Source: Brevibacillus humidisoli (GTDB taxonomy: Bacteria > Bacillota > Bacilli > Brevibacillales > Brevibacillaceae). Taken from it: DNA of 64,000 nt. Below, in pieces: positions 35,059 to 42,831 of this stretch; within the stretch, counting starts at the first letter, position 1, and every line of letters begins with the position of its first letter. The translations under genes were made by a program, and so were the position numbers. Location: positions 4,684,001 through 4,748,000 of the forward strand of contig NZ_CP087263.1 of NCBI RefSeq assembly GCF_020923435.1, in the 5' to 3' direction. Under the pieces are notes generated by a model that did no database searches, was not told the DNA's origin, and worked only from the letters and a program-made list of their open reading frames with translations.

Positions 35059-35523
35059 ATGAACGTGAGGCCGATACCACAATATGTTTCCGTACGGGAA
35101 GTTTTACAACAGCTGGTTCGCCGTTTTGGTTTGCTGCAAAAGGAAGGCGCGCAGTGCTGCGGGATCACTGTGCTGCAGAGCCACATCCTGTACGAACTGA
35201 ACAGACAGCCAAACATTTCGTTAAATGATTTGGCGGAATCGTTATGTGTGGACACAAGTACACTCAGTCGTCAGGTACAGGCACTCGTTGAGCTGGACTT
35301 GGTCAGCCGCACGCCAGATCCCAAGGACAGGCGGTATGTCGTGCTTTCGCTGACAGAACAAGGCAGCAAACAATATGAGGCGATTGCTGAACAGATGGCG
35401 GAGTACCTTTCCAATCTCTTCCGTCAAATCCCGGAAGAAAAACACCAACAGGTGATGGAAAGCTTGTTCATGCTGTCCGAGGCAATGAAAAACAGCCCTG
35501 ACTGTTGCACTCCTCCGATGTAA
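35059..35523 (+). CDS. MarR family regulator with cysteine motifs
   Basis: The roughly 154-residue protein has a MarR winged helix (NISLNDLAESLCVDTSTLSRQVQALVELDLVSRTPDPKDRRYVVLSLTEQG). Cys-Cys occurs in QCCGIT before the DNA-binding domain and again in DCCTPP at the C-terminus. MarR proteins with a CCGIT-like motif are often found beside arsenic-related genes, which suggests a thiol-based metalloid or redox sensor; this is inference. The start is uncertain: GTG 35056, ATG 35059 and GTG 35065 are all in frame, and the probable extended -10 (TGGTAAAAC, 35039-35047) would leave almost no leader for the first two. The MFS gene downstream is the likely target. Confidence 0.8.
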   Translation: MNVRPIPQYVSVREVLQQLVRRFGLLQKEGAQCCGITVLQSHILYELNRQPNISLNDLAESLCVDTSTLSRQVQALVELDLVSRTPDPKDRRYVVLSLTEQGSKQYEAIAEQMAEYLSNLFRQIPEEKHQQVMESLFMLSEAMKNSPDCCTPPM

Positions 35524-35602
35524 TTTCTGGGGGAGTCTTTTGTTTATCTGCAAAGAGAGATTGTCGACCTTCGCAGGGTCGCACTCGCCAGGGAGGCGGG
35601 GG

Positions 35603-36889
35603 ATGGAGGAAATCATGAGAGAGAGAGAAAAAGCCCAGCAGGTAAAGGTGATTGCGCTGATCACAGCCGCTTGTCTGTTGGGGGATTCGATGCTGTACGT
35701 GGTGCTGCCTACGCACTGGCAGGAGTTTGGACTGTCTTCGCTGTGGGAGGTAGGGATTCTGCTGTCCGTAAACCGTCTCGTCCGCTTGCCGCTCAACCCT
35801 GTTATTGGCTGGCTGTACCAGCGCCTCAGCATGCGGCAGGGAATCGGGGTTGCTGTGCTGTTGGCCGTGTTAACCACCGCTTCGTATGGACTGCTCGATG
35901 GATTTTGGCTGCTGCTCTTGATGCGCTGTGTGTGGGGAGTGGCCTGGTCGTTTTTACGGCTGGGTGCTTACTTTTTGATTTTGGAGATGTCGGACGAACG
36001 AAATCGGGGGAGCCACATGGGCACCTATAATGGCTTGTACCGGTTGGGAAGTTTGGCGGGAATGCTGGTGGGAGCCTTGCTGGCTGATCTCTTTGGAGCG
36101 GATTCCGTCTCGATCTCGTTTGGAATCGTCACACTGCTGGCACTGCCCTTTGTGATCCGCCATGTATCGGCTGAGAGAGTATCCCAGTCTCCCACACAGG
36201 TGGCAGAAGAGCTGGCGACCAGTGAGAACAGCGGTGAAAAGGCGTATGGAATCCCGAAAGCTCAGCCTCTCTGGAAAAATGCTCCTATCATCTGGACACT
36301 GTTGACTGGATTGTTGTTGGCGATGTTGTATCAGGGGGTCTTTACCGCTACGGTAAGCTATCTGATGGATCAGCGGATTCCGAACGGGATGGAGGTCGCC
36401 GGCATCGTCATAGGGGCTGCCACGGTGGCGGGAGTGCTGCAAGCTTTGCGCTGGGGATGGGAGCCGTTCCTCGCCCCGTGGTTCGGGAGGAAGTCAGACG
36501 GGCCAAAGGGACGCCGACCGCTGTTTGTCGGCACACTGGTTGTTGCCGGACTGCTGTTTGCCGCCGTTCCGCTCGAGCTGCCGTTCGCCTGGTGGCTGGT
36601 TGTCTTGCTGGTGATACAGCTAACGTCTACCGTTCTGACGACTGTCATGGACGCATTGGCGTCTGATGTCGCCTCCCAGTCTTCCAAGGTGGCGGTGATC
36701 ACAGCCTACACGGTGGCGATCGATTTGGGCGCAGCGCTTGGGCCGTTTTCCGGCTATCTGGTGGAAGCGCTTTGGGGCACGACAGCACTCTACTTATCTG
36801 CAGGGGTGGTACTGCTCTTGCTGGCCTTGCGTTGGGGAAAGTCCACGCTGAAGGAGTCGGCTGCCAAGGTGGGTCAAATCGGGCAGTAG
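35603..36889 (+). CDS. MFS transporter
   Basis: The 428-residue protein has twelve helices, with GDSMLYVVLPTHWQEFGLSSLWEVGILLSVNRLVRLPLNPVIGWLYQRLSMR at the start and a central polar loop. Motif A is modified. The C-terminal half contains DALASDVASQSSKVAVITAYTVAIDLGAALGPFSGYL. It follows the cysteine-containing MarR gene by 79 bases and is probably regulated by it. ATG 35603 lies six bases after GGGAGG; ATG 35615 is possible. The substrate is unknown. Confidence 0.8.
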   Translation: MEEIMREREKAQQVKVIALITAACLLGDSMLYVVLPTHWQEFGLSSLWEVGILLSVNRLVRLPLNPVIGWLYQRLSMRQGIGVAVLLAVLTTASYGLLDGFWLLLLMRCVWGVAWSFLRLGAYFLILEMSDERNRGSHMGTYNGLYRLGSLAGMLVGALLADLFGADSVSISFGIVTLLALPFVIRHVSAERVSQSPTQVAEELATSENSGEKAYGIPKAQPLWKNAPIIWTLLTGLLLAMLYQGVFTATVSYLMDQRIPNGMEVAGIVIGAATVAGVLQALRWGWEPFLAPWFGRKSDGPKGRRPLFVGTLVVAGLLFAAVPLELPFAWWLVVLLVIQLTSTVLTTVMDALASDVASQSSKVAVITAYTVAIDLGAALGPFSGYLVEALWGTTALYLSAGVVLLLLALRWGKSTLKESAAKVGQIGQ

Positions 36890-36982
36890 GCCTAAGTTGG
36901 AAGAAATGGCTCAAATCGGACAGGAAAGGGAACAGATGCAAATAGCTCTATCATAAAAAAAGAAGAGTGGGGGAGCAGTCTG

Positions 36983-37942
36983 ATGGAGAGAGAAGGGAAT
37001 ACAGCTACAACAACCCGCGGGATTTACCTGGTACTGTTATTGGTTCCGCTTTTTTGGGGCGGTTCCTTTGGGGCGTCAAAGCACGTCGTGACGGAGATTC
37101 CTCCCTTTACGACAGCGGCGATTCGCTTTGGGATCGCCAGTGTGTTGCTTGCCATCTGGCTTACCGCTGTCCGCGGCTGGGACTGGCAGGTAATCAGGCG
37201 GCGCTGGATCGGTCTGCTTGTGCTTTCATTGACCGGCGTATTTGCTTACAATTTCTTTTTCTTTCTGGGTCTGTCTTATACGTCGGCTACCAATGGCGCC
37301 TTGGTCGTTGCCATCAACCCGGTTTTTATGACTTTGATTGCCGTTCTTTTTCTGGGTGAAGCCTGGAGCGGTCGCCTCGGACTAGGTGTGTTGTTATCCC
37401 TGACTGGCGTTCTCCTCGTCATTACGGGAGGTTCCTGGGAGACCCTGCTCAACTTTTCGTTTAACAAAGGGGACCTCCTCCTGTTTGGGGCCGTGGCCAG
37501 CTGGGTGGCCTATGGAATTGCCGGGAAGATCGTGATGAGAGGCGTTTCCCCGCTGCTTACGACTACCGTCACAACGATAGCCGGAACACTGCTTTTGGCC
37601 GTGAGTGCCTGGTTTGAAGGCGGCTGGAGCCGTGTACCGGGCTTGTCGGGGCAGTCGATCGGTGAGTTGCTGTACATCGGTGTGTTTGCTACTGTTATCG
37701 CTTTTGTACTGTGGAATGAGGGCGTACACCGGATCGGTGCCAGTAAGGCGAGTGCCTATATCAATCTGGTACCGATCAATGCGATGTGGACCGCCGCCTT
37801 ATTTTACGGGGAGTCGGTTAGTTGGGCACAGCTCATCGGGATGGTTCTGGTGATTGGCGGTGTCCTGTTGACCAGCCAGGCACCACAGCGGCAAACCGTA
37901 TCCAAGGTGAATGCTGGGGCAGCAGGCGGGCAGCCGGGATAA
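36983..37942 (+). CDS. EamA/DMT family transporter
   Basis: The 319-residue protein has ten helices in two EamA repeats. The first includes LLVPLFWGGSFGASKHVVTEIPPFTTAAIRFGIAS and TSATNGALVVAINPVFMTLIAVLFLGE. The second includes GAVASWVAYGIAGKIVMRGVSPLLTTTVTTIAG and ASAYINLVPINAMWTAALFYGE. DMT transporters of this kind export metabolites or amino acids. GTGGGGGAGC precedes the ATG. It is probably independent of the MFS gene 93 bases upstream. Confidence 0.85.
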   Translation: MEREGNTATTTRGIYLVLLLVPLFWGGSFGASKHVVTEIPPFTTAAIRFGIASVLLAIWLTAVRGWDWQVIRRRWIGLLVLSLTGVFAYNFFFFLGLSYTSATNGALVVAINPVFMTLIAVLFLGEAWSGRLGLGVLLSLTGVLLVITGGSWETLLNFSFNKGDLLLFGAVASWVAYGIAGKIVMRGVSPLLTTTVTTIAGTLLLAVSAWFEGGWSRVPGLSGQSIGELLYIGVFATVIAFVLWNEGVHRIGASKASAYINLVPINAMWTAALFYGESVSWAQLIGMVLVIGGVLLTSQAPQRQTVSKVNAGAAGGQPG

Positions 37943-38011
37943 GTCCGCAGGGAAAAAAGCAGAAGTGAGGCTGCGATCTCCCTGCAACTAACCGGCAGCA
38001 GTCACGCCCCG

Positions 38012-39961
38012 TCATCGTGTTGCGATTGGCTGCTGCGACCGCAGCAGCCTCAACCCGTTGAGAATGACCAGGATCGTACTCCCTTCATGACCGACGACAC
38101 CCAACGGGAGGGTGACCTCACCGACGAAGTTGGCGTATACCAGCAAAAGGATGACCGTGAGGGAGAAACAGATGTTTTGCTTGATGATCCGCTTCGCTTT
38201 GCGGGCGAGCGAGATGGCGGCGGGCAGCCTGGTCAGATCGTCGTTCATCAGCACGAGATCGGCGACGTCAAGCGAGACTTCACTGCCGGTGCCGCCCATC
38301 GCGATGCCGACAGTCGACCTGGCCAAAGCGGGAGCATCGTTTACTCCGTCACCCACCATCGCTACGCTTCCGTAACGCTGTTTCAACTGTTCGATCATGT
38401 CCGACTTTTGTTCAGGCAGCAGTTGGGCATATACCTCCTCTACACCGGCAGCACGGGCGAGCGCCTCGGCTGCGGTACGTCTGTCACCGGTCAGCATCAC
38501 CACTTTGATGCCGAGCTGCTGCAATGCGCGGATCACGGCAGGCGCATCCGGACGCAGCGTATCACGGATGGCGATGATCCCGGCCAGTCCGGCGCTGTTC
38601 TGCAGATAGACCAGCGTCTCTCCCTGGGCCTCCCGCTCTGCAGCCCTTTTGACAGCTGATTCAGACATGCTAGAATGATCCAACCATTCTGCTTTGCCCA
38701 CTTTCCACGTCTCCCCGGCCAGATCCGCTGTCACTCCCCATCCGCTCAAAGCTTGGAACTGTTTGGGCTGCTCCAGTGTCAGACCGTATTCTTCTGCCTT
38801 CCCTACAATCGCCTGCGCAAGCGGGTGCTCCGATCTCTGTTCAATCGATGCGGCGATTTGCAGCAGCTCGTGCTCACTGTACCCCTGCAGCGGGAGCAGG
38901 TGGGTGACGATCGGGGTTCCTTTGGTCAGTGTGCCGGTTTTGTCAAAGGCAACCACTTTCACTCCTGCCAGGTTTTCCAGATGCACGCCCCCCTTGAACA
39001 GAAGTCCTTTCCGAGCGCTGGTAGAAATGGCTGACAATACGGCCGGCATGATCGAGGCAACCAGGGCACAGGGAGAAGCAACCACCAGGAATACCATCGA
39101 CCGGTACAGCGCCTGCTGCCAGTCCCAACCCAGCAGCAGAGGCGGGATGAGCATCAACAGCAGTGTGAGTATGAGGATCGTTTTGGCGTAGATCCCCTCA
39201 AATCGCTCCAGAAAGCGATGGGAAGGCGGCATCTCGTTCTGTGCGTCATGAACCAGTTGGACGATCTTGGCGAACAGTGTGGCCTCACTCGTCCGGGTCA
39301 CTTCCACCAGTAAAGCGCCTTGACCGTTGATCGTGCCGGCAAACACTTCATCTTGGACCGCCTTTTCCACGGGGAGGGATTCTCCGGTGATCGAGGCTTG
39401 ATTTACTGCCGAACTCCCTTCGCGAATGATGCCGTCTACTGGTATGCTGGCACCTGGCTTGACGACGACGATCGCGCCAGGGATGAGCGAATCGACCGGT
39501 ACACGCTTCTCCACCCCGTTTTCCCAGAGCAGGGCTGTTTCCGGTTTGAGGTCGATCAGCGATGCGATGTCACGGGAACTGCGCGCCATCGTGTAGCTCT
39601 CCATCGCTCCGCTCAAGGCAAAGATAAAGATCAAGATCCCCCCTTCGAGCCAGTACCCGATGCTGGCCGCGCCAATCGCGGCAAGCAGCATCAACAGATT
39701 GACATCGATTTTCCGTTCATTCAGCAGGGCACCTGCCCCTTCGATTGCTTTCTGGTAGCCGCCGATGATGTAGCCGAGCAGATAAAGTCCAATGGATAGC
39801 GTAGGGAACTGGTCCAGCATCCAGGCGGCCAGCGTAAAGGCTCCGCTCGTCATCGCCGCCACTCCTTCCTGATGCTGGTGAAGGCGAGCAAGCAAGCTGC
39901 TTGCTTGTTGATCCCGGGATTTTTCTGTATCGATCGGGGAGCTTGTGTTCCATGCGATCAT
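38012..39961 (-). CDS. P1B-4-type metal-transporting ATPase (PfeT/ZosA-like)
   Basis: The 649-residue pump has no N-terminal HMA metal-binding domain. Core motifs are TGES (actuator), ASPCALVAS in the metal-selecting helix, DKTGTLTKG with the phosphorylated Asp, a SEHPLA nucleotide-domain motif, GDGVNDAPAL, and HEGST in the last membrane block. SPC plus HEGxT defines the P1B-4 class, which includes Bacillus PfeT (ZosA), an Fe(II) efflux ATPase under PerR and Fur. Fur-like boxes upstream (39978-39992, 40053-40067) support an iron role. Co, Zn or Cd cannot be excluded. AAAGGATG precedes the ATG. Confidence 0.85.
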   Translation of the reverse strand: MIAWNTSSPIDTEKSRDQQASSLLARLHQHQEGVAAMTSGAFTLAAWMLDQFPTLSIGLYLLGYIIGGYQKAIEGAGALLNERKIDVNLLMLLAAIGAASIGYWLEGGILIFIFALSGAMESYTMARSSRDIASLIDLKPETALLWENGVEKRVPVDSLIPGAIVVVKPGASIPVDGIIREGSSAVNQASITGESLPVEKAVQDEVFAGTINGQGALLVEVTRTSEATLFAKIVQLVHDAQNEMPPSHRFLERFEGIYAKTILILTLLLMLIPPLLLGWDWQQALYRSMVFLVVASPCALVASIMPAVLSAISTSARKGLLFKGGVHLENLAGVKVVAFDKTGTLTKGTPIVTHLLPLQGYSEHELLQIAASIEQRSEHPLAQAIVGKAEEYGLTLEQPKQFQALSGWGVTADLAGETWKVGKAEWLDHSSMSESAVKRAAEREAQGETLVYLQNSAGLAGIIAIRDTLRPDAPAVIRALQQLGIKVVMLTGDRRTAAEALARAAGVEEVYAQLLPEQKSDMIEQLKQRYGSVAMVGDGVNDAPALARSTVGIAMGGTGSEVSLDVADLVLMNDDLTRLPAAISLARKAKRIIKQNICFSLTVILLLVYANFVGEVTLPLGVVGHEGSTILVILNGLRLLRSQQPIATR

Positions 39962-39977
39962 AATCGTTCATCCTTTC

Positions 39978-39992
39978 TGATAGTGAATATCA
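39978..39992. promoter_or_regulatory. Fur/PerR-like box upstream of the metal ATPase
   Basis: TGATAGTGAATATCA matches the 7-1-7 Fur consensus TGATAATnATTATCA at 12 of 14 defined positions. It lies 17 bases before the ATPase start on the minus strand. Confidence 0.65.
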
Positions 39993-40009
39993 TTCGTTTC
40001 CTGCTAAAA

Positions 40010-40046
40010 AGCACCGATGCTGCTGTTCAGTTGAACAGCAGCATCG
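40010..40046 (-). terminator. Strong palindrome, probable minus-strand terminator/attenuator
   Basis: CGATGCTGCTGTTCA (40015-40029) and its exact complement (40032-40046) are separated by only GT. On the minus strand the hairpin is followed by GTGC and TTTTT. It sits between two Fur-like boxes and in front of the ATPase, so it would end leader transcripts heading into that gene. Confidence 0.55.
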
Positions 40047-40052
40047 TCGTAT

Positions 40053-40067
40053 TGATAATGAGTTTCA
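40053..40067. promoter_or_regulatory. Second Fur-like box
   Basis: TGATAATGAGTTTCA matches the Fur consensus at 12 of 14 positions. It lies upstream of the palindrome. A TATAAT hexamer on the minus strand lies near 40116-40121. Confidence 0.55.
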
Positions 40068-40172
40068 TTTTTCTTTTGTCTAAAAATGTTTCCTTGACCC
40101 AAAATTTATTCTTATTATACCGCGAAGGAAAAGGTTAGAAAAGCCATTTTTTTAAAATGGAGCGGTGGGTAG

Positions 40173-40218
40173 TTGCCGCTTCTATGATCATCGCATACAA
40201 TAATGATAATTATTCTTG
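40173..40218 (+). promoter_or_regulatory. Promoter with overlapping Fur-like box for a micro-protein
   Basis: TTGCCG (40173-40178), a 17-base spacer and TACAAT (40196-40201) are followed by TGATAATTATTCTTG (40204-40218), an 11/14 Fur-like match at the expected transcription start. Confidence 0.6.
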
Positions 40219-40236
40219 ATGAACGGGGTGCGATGG

Positions 40237-40326
40237 ATGTCTGTCCAGATCGTGGAGGTTCTCTTGTTGGTTGCTATGTTGTTTGCCGCTCCTTTTTTGC
40301 TCTCTTTTGCCAGTGGTCGGCGTTAG
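40237..40326 (+). CDS. Putative 29-residue single-pass membrane peptide
   Basis: A 29-codon frame starts at ATG 40237, six bases after GGGGTG. It reads MSVQIVEVLLLVAMLFAAPF and ends in SGRR: one uninterrupted TM helix of about 20 residues with a short positive cytoplasmic tail. It is preceded by a well-spaced promoter and a Fur-like box and is divergent from the PfeT-like ATPase. Small membrane peptides of this form often modulate transporters, and this one could act on the ATPase or an iron importer. I know no homologue, and coding status is inferred from context. Confidence 0.5.
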   Translation: MSVQIVEVLLLVAMLFAAPFLLSFASGRR

Positions 40327-40440
40327 TATGTCGTTTTCTCTGTATCTTTGTTCTTTCCTTGGACTTGCCCCAGTTTACTCAAAAATGGCACTTCGGGCTT
40401 CTTTCTCATTCTTAATCTTTCTAGAAAGTCCATCCAACTC

Positions 40441-40728
40441 TCATTCTTCGTAATCAAAGGACTTGATAGGTTGGATTGATACAAGCTTTTTTCCTTGACC
40501 ATTAAGGTGCTCGTATTCAATAAAATAGTCTCTATCTTTCTCAATTAAGCCAGAAACGATTTTGGGAATGGGTATTTCCTTTTGCTCCTTATTTTTATTT
40601 TCAACAAGAATACTTTCTTCTCGAATCTCAATCACCGTTACTACTTCCGCTGTTTTTGACATGATCTGACTGCAAGCTGCACACAGGAATAAAGCAAATG
40701 TTAATAATAGTATCGTTACTTTTTTCAT
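40441..40728 (-). CDS. Small lipoprotein of unknown function
   Basis: The 95-residue protein has a lipoprotein signal (MKKVTILLLTFALFLCAAC, lipidated C19). A beta-rich domain follows, VVTVIEIREESILVENKN, with a charged tail ending KSFDYEE. The domain has the look of a small OB- or SH3-like barrel, but I cannot place the family. GGAGG lies 11 bases before the ATG. Its codons are visibly more AT-rich than those of neighbouring genes, which may point to recent acquisition. It lies alone beside the palindromic element. Confidence 0.65.
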   Translation of the reverse strand: MKKVTILLLTFALFLCAACSQIMSKTAEVVTVIEIREESILVENKNKEQKEIPIPKIVSGLIEKDRDYFIEYEHLNGQGKKLVSIQPIKSFDYEE

Positions 40729-40955
40729 GTATGAATATCCTCCTTCAATAAACTAATGGTTTCTCCGTTTTTCTTGCTTTTTCGCACCATTTCATCTGTA
40801 GAAAAAGGAAGGTTACACCAATATCCGCTCAAAAATAATCATACAAAAAATGGGTATAGTTGTATCGGCTCCAGCGACTTGCAAACCGTTTGCTGGCGGC
40901 ATACATACCTTCATGGTGCTGGTCTGTTTCTCGCAGCATATATCTAATTAGAGAA

Positions 40956-41252
40956 CTGTTCACAGTTCATCAGATTGCAGACAAAGTGGAGCGGCGCGAG
41001 GGAGAGTAGCTCTTTTCCTCCAGTCGCGCCGTTGCCAACCTGCGAGGATGCGGGACTGTCCGCTGCGCCAGTCCGAAGCGGGCGGTCGCAAAAGTGGTCA
41101 TCGCTACGAGGTATCTCAGGGTTGCGCCCGAAAGCCCCCGCTTCGGACTGGCTCCGCTCGGTTGGTTGGCAAAAGTTGCTCCTTCCGGAAAAGAGCTACT
41201 CTCCGCCTGTGCCGAGGCTTTGTCTACAGACTGAGAGCTGTTCACAGTTCAT
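40956..41252. mobile_element. Imperfect ~300-bp palindromic element with flanking direct repeats
   Basis: The 15-bp direct repeat CTGTTCACAGTTCAT stands at both ends (40956-40970 and 41238-41252). Between them three arms face each other in nested order. GGAGAGTAGCTCTTTTCC is at 41001-41018 and its complement at 41187-41204. TTGCCAACC is at 41032-41040 with its complement at 41164-41172. CCAGTCCGAAGCGGG is at 41068-41082 with its complement at 41137-41151. Open frames on both strands are by-products of the symmetry. It resembles a MITE-like element or a large structured RNA; no transposase is present. Confidence 0.6.
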
Positions 41253-41364
41253 GATCCTTTTGCAATAATTATGAAAATCGGTTTCGTTGATTGCCTTGCC
41301 TGGAGTAAGAGCTTTTATGCATCAGGTAGCCAAGGAACAGGAAACCGAAGGGAGGCACACAGAA

Positions 41365-41823
41365 TTGGGGAAGATCTTAAACATCGCCAAACTGCCCGGC
41401 GAACACATAAGCGAATACGGAAAAGGAGCCATCACGCTGCTGCTGGGACAGGCCGCCGGCAGTGAGAAAATCTATGTCCATATCGATCGCATCCCTCCTG
41501 GCGCTCAGAGCGTAAAGTACCATAGTCACTCCAAGCAGGAGGAGTTTTTTATGGTCCTCGCCGGTACCGGCACGCTGCGGTTAAACGATGCAGAGTATCA
41601 GGTAGGCAAAGGCGATTTTGTGGCCAAACCTGCTGGACGCAAGATTGCCCATCAGTTTATTAATACCGGACAGGAAGTATTGGAGATTCTGGATGTAGGA
41701 ACGAATGAATCAGGGGATGTCGCTTACTATCCGGATGAGGGTGTCTACTATCTGCGAGACCAAGGCCTTGTGTTCCATCGCGGCAGTGCCAGACAGGACT
41801 GGGACTCTGATCCCAATACGTGA
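41365..41823 (+). CDS. Cupin domain-containing protein
   Basis: The roughly 152-residue protein is a single conserved cupin barrel. Metal-binding motif 1 is YHSHSKQEEFFMVLAGTGTLRL and motif 2 is GDFVAKPAGRKIAHQFINTG. The C-terminal VAYYPDEGVYYLRDQG is typical of a group of small cupins of unknown activity. TTG 41365 is preferred because AAGGGAGG lies ten bases upstream and the domain starts right after it. ATG 41317 would add 16 residues not resembling the fold. The stop is 21 bases before glpP, so the two may be cotranscribed. Confidence 0.75.
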   Translation: MGKILNIAKLPGEHISEYGKGAITLLLGQAAGSEKIYVHIDRIPPGAQSVKYHSHSKQEEFFMVLAGTGTLRLNDAEYQVGKGDFVAKPAGRKIAHQFINTGQEVLEILDVGTNESGDVAYYPDEGVYYLRDQGLVFHRGSARQDWDSDPNT

Positions 41824-41844
41824 TCGAAGGAGTGGCAGAGTGAG

Positions 41845-42405
41845 ATGAGTTTCAACGGACAAGTGATCCTGCCGGCAGCGAAAGACGCCAAGGATTTGGA
41901 GAGCATCGTTGAAAGTTCATACGAGAACGGCGTCTTTCTCGATACTCACGTCGGACAGTTGAAGCACCTCTATCAATTGGCCAGGAAGCATCACAAAAAG
42001 ATGTTTTTGCACGCCGATCTGATCCAAGGCCTCAAAAACGACGAGTACGCGACGGAATACTTATGCCAGGACGTTCGGCCCCACGGGATCATCTCGACCA
42101 AGACAGGTGTGATCCTGAAGGCCAAACAGAAGGGTGTCGTGGCGATTCAACGCATCTTTCTGCTCGACTCCAATGCACTGAAAAAAAGTTATGCCCTGCT
42201 GGAAAAAACCAAACCCGACTTTATTGAAGTCCTGCCCGGGCTAATGCCGCGGATCATTGCCGAAGTGTGCCAACAGACGGGAATCCCGGTGCTGGCGGGC
42301 GGTCTGATTCGAACGGTGGATGATGTGGAACAGGCCCTGCAGGCTGGGGCGACTGCGATCACCACATCCAACAAGGATTTGTGGAAGCATTACAGCAGGC
42401 AGTAG
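41845..42405 (+). CDS. glpP: Glycerol-3-phosphate-responsive antiterminator GlpP (copy 1)
   Basis: The 186-residue protein matches GlpP: KKMFLHADLIQGLKNDEYATEYL, RPHGIISTKTGVILKAKQKGVVAIQRIFLLDSNAL and IEVLPGLMPRIIAEVCQQTGIPVLAGGLIRT. GlpP is a TIM-barrel-like protein. When bound to glycerol 3-phosphate it binds glp leader mRNA and lets polymerase pass an intrinsic terminator. It lies 1.7 kb upstream of glpFK and in the same direction. Targets in this window are probably the leaders at 43987, 46484, 54030 and 59569. A second, diverged copy is at 58984. Confidence 0.92.
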   Translation: MSFNGQVILPAAKDAKDLESIVESSYENGVFLDTHVGQLKHLYQLARKHHKKMFLHADLIQGLKNDEYATEYLCQDVRPHGIISTKTGVILKAKQKGVVAIQRIFLLDSNALKKSYALLEKTKPDFIEVLPGLMPRIIAEVCQQTGIPVLAGGLIRTVDDVEQALQAGATAITTSNKDLWKHYSRQ

Positions 42406-42463
42406 TCTCCTGCTCTTCCTTTTTTATTGCAAGCGTAAAGTGGCTCAGGAGGAGGTTTTACTG

Positions 42464-42730
42464 TTGAACATAGTGGAGGTTAGGAGACCTCGTTCCGTTG
42501 ATGTAGATGAGTTGCATCGCTTCTTCACGTTAGTCATTACGGATACCTTTGACAAGGAAGGTATATCTCATATGGTTGATGATAGGAGGAAGGAAATCGA
42601 AGCAAAAAAGAACAATCTCCTCGCAGATCTTGATACGGATGGGAGAGAAAGATTTTTTTATGTTGCCCTCCATAACGGGGAAATCATAGGGACAATTGAA
42701 TATGGCCCGGCGATGGAATGGATCATATGA
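42464..42730 (+). pseudogene. Truncated GNAT acetyltransferase remnant
   Basis: The 88-codon frame starts at TTG 42464 after GGAGGAGG. It reads VRRPRSVDVDELHRFFTLVITDTFDKEGI and then RFFYVALHNGEIIGTIEYGPAMEWII, the first two-thirds of a GNAT fold. It stops before the acetyl-CoA-binding loop (R/QxxGxG/A), so it cannot be an active enzyme. No convincing continuation is seen in the other frames before the corA end. Confidence 0.5.
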
Positions 42731-42831
42731 TCTGGAGAAGAAAGGTTGAAGATCAGCGATTACGGTTTATGATGAAATAGCCTGGAGGAGCATAACGGTT
42801 CAAATCAACATCAAGAAATATCAAGAAGCAT

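Noticed and set aside
37947-37985. Hairpin GCAGGGA/TCCCTGC between the EamA gene and the metal ATPase gene as a terminator
   Set aside because: The loop is 25 bases and no T-run follows on either strand; it may be accidental.
40970-41268. Overlapping 91- and 97-codon frames on both strands in the palindromic element
   Set aside because: Open frames on both strands arise from the palindrome and its GC content; the proteins are near-mirror compositions with no start signals.
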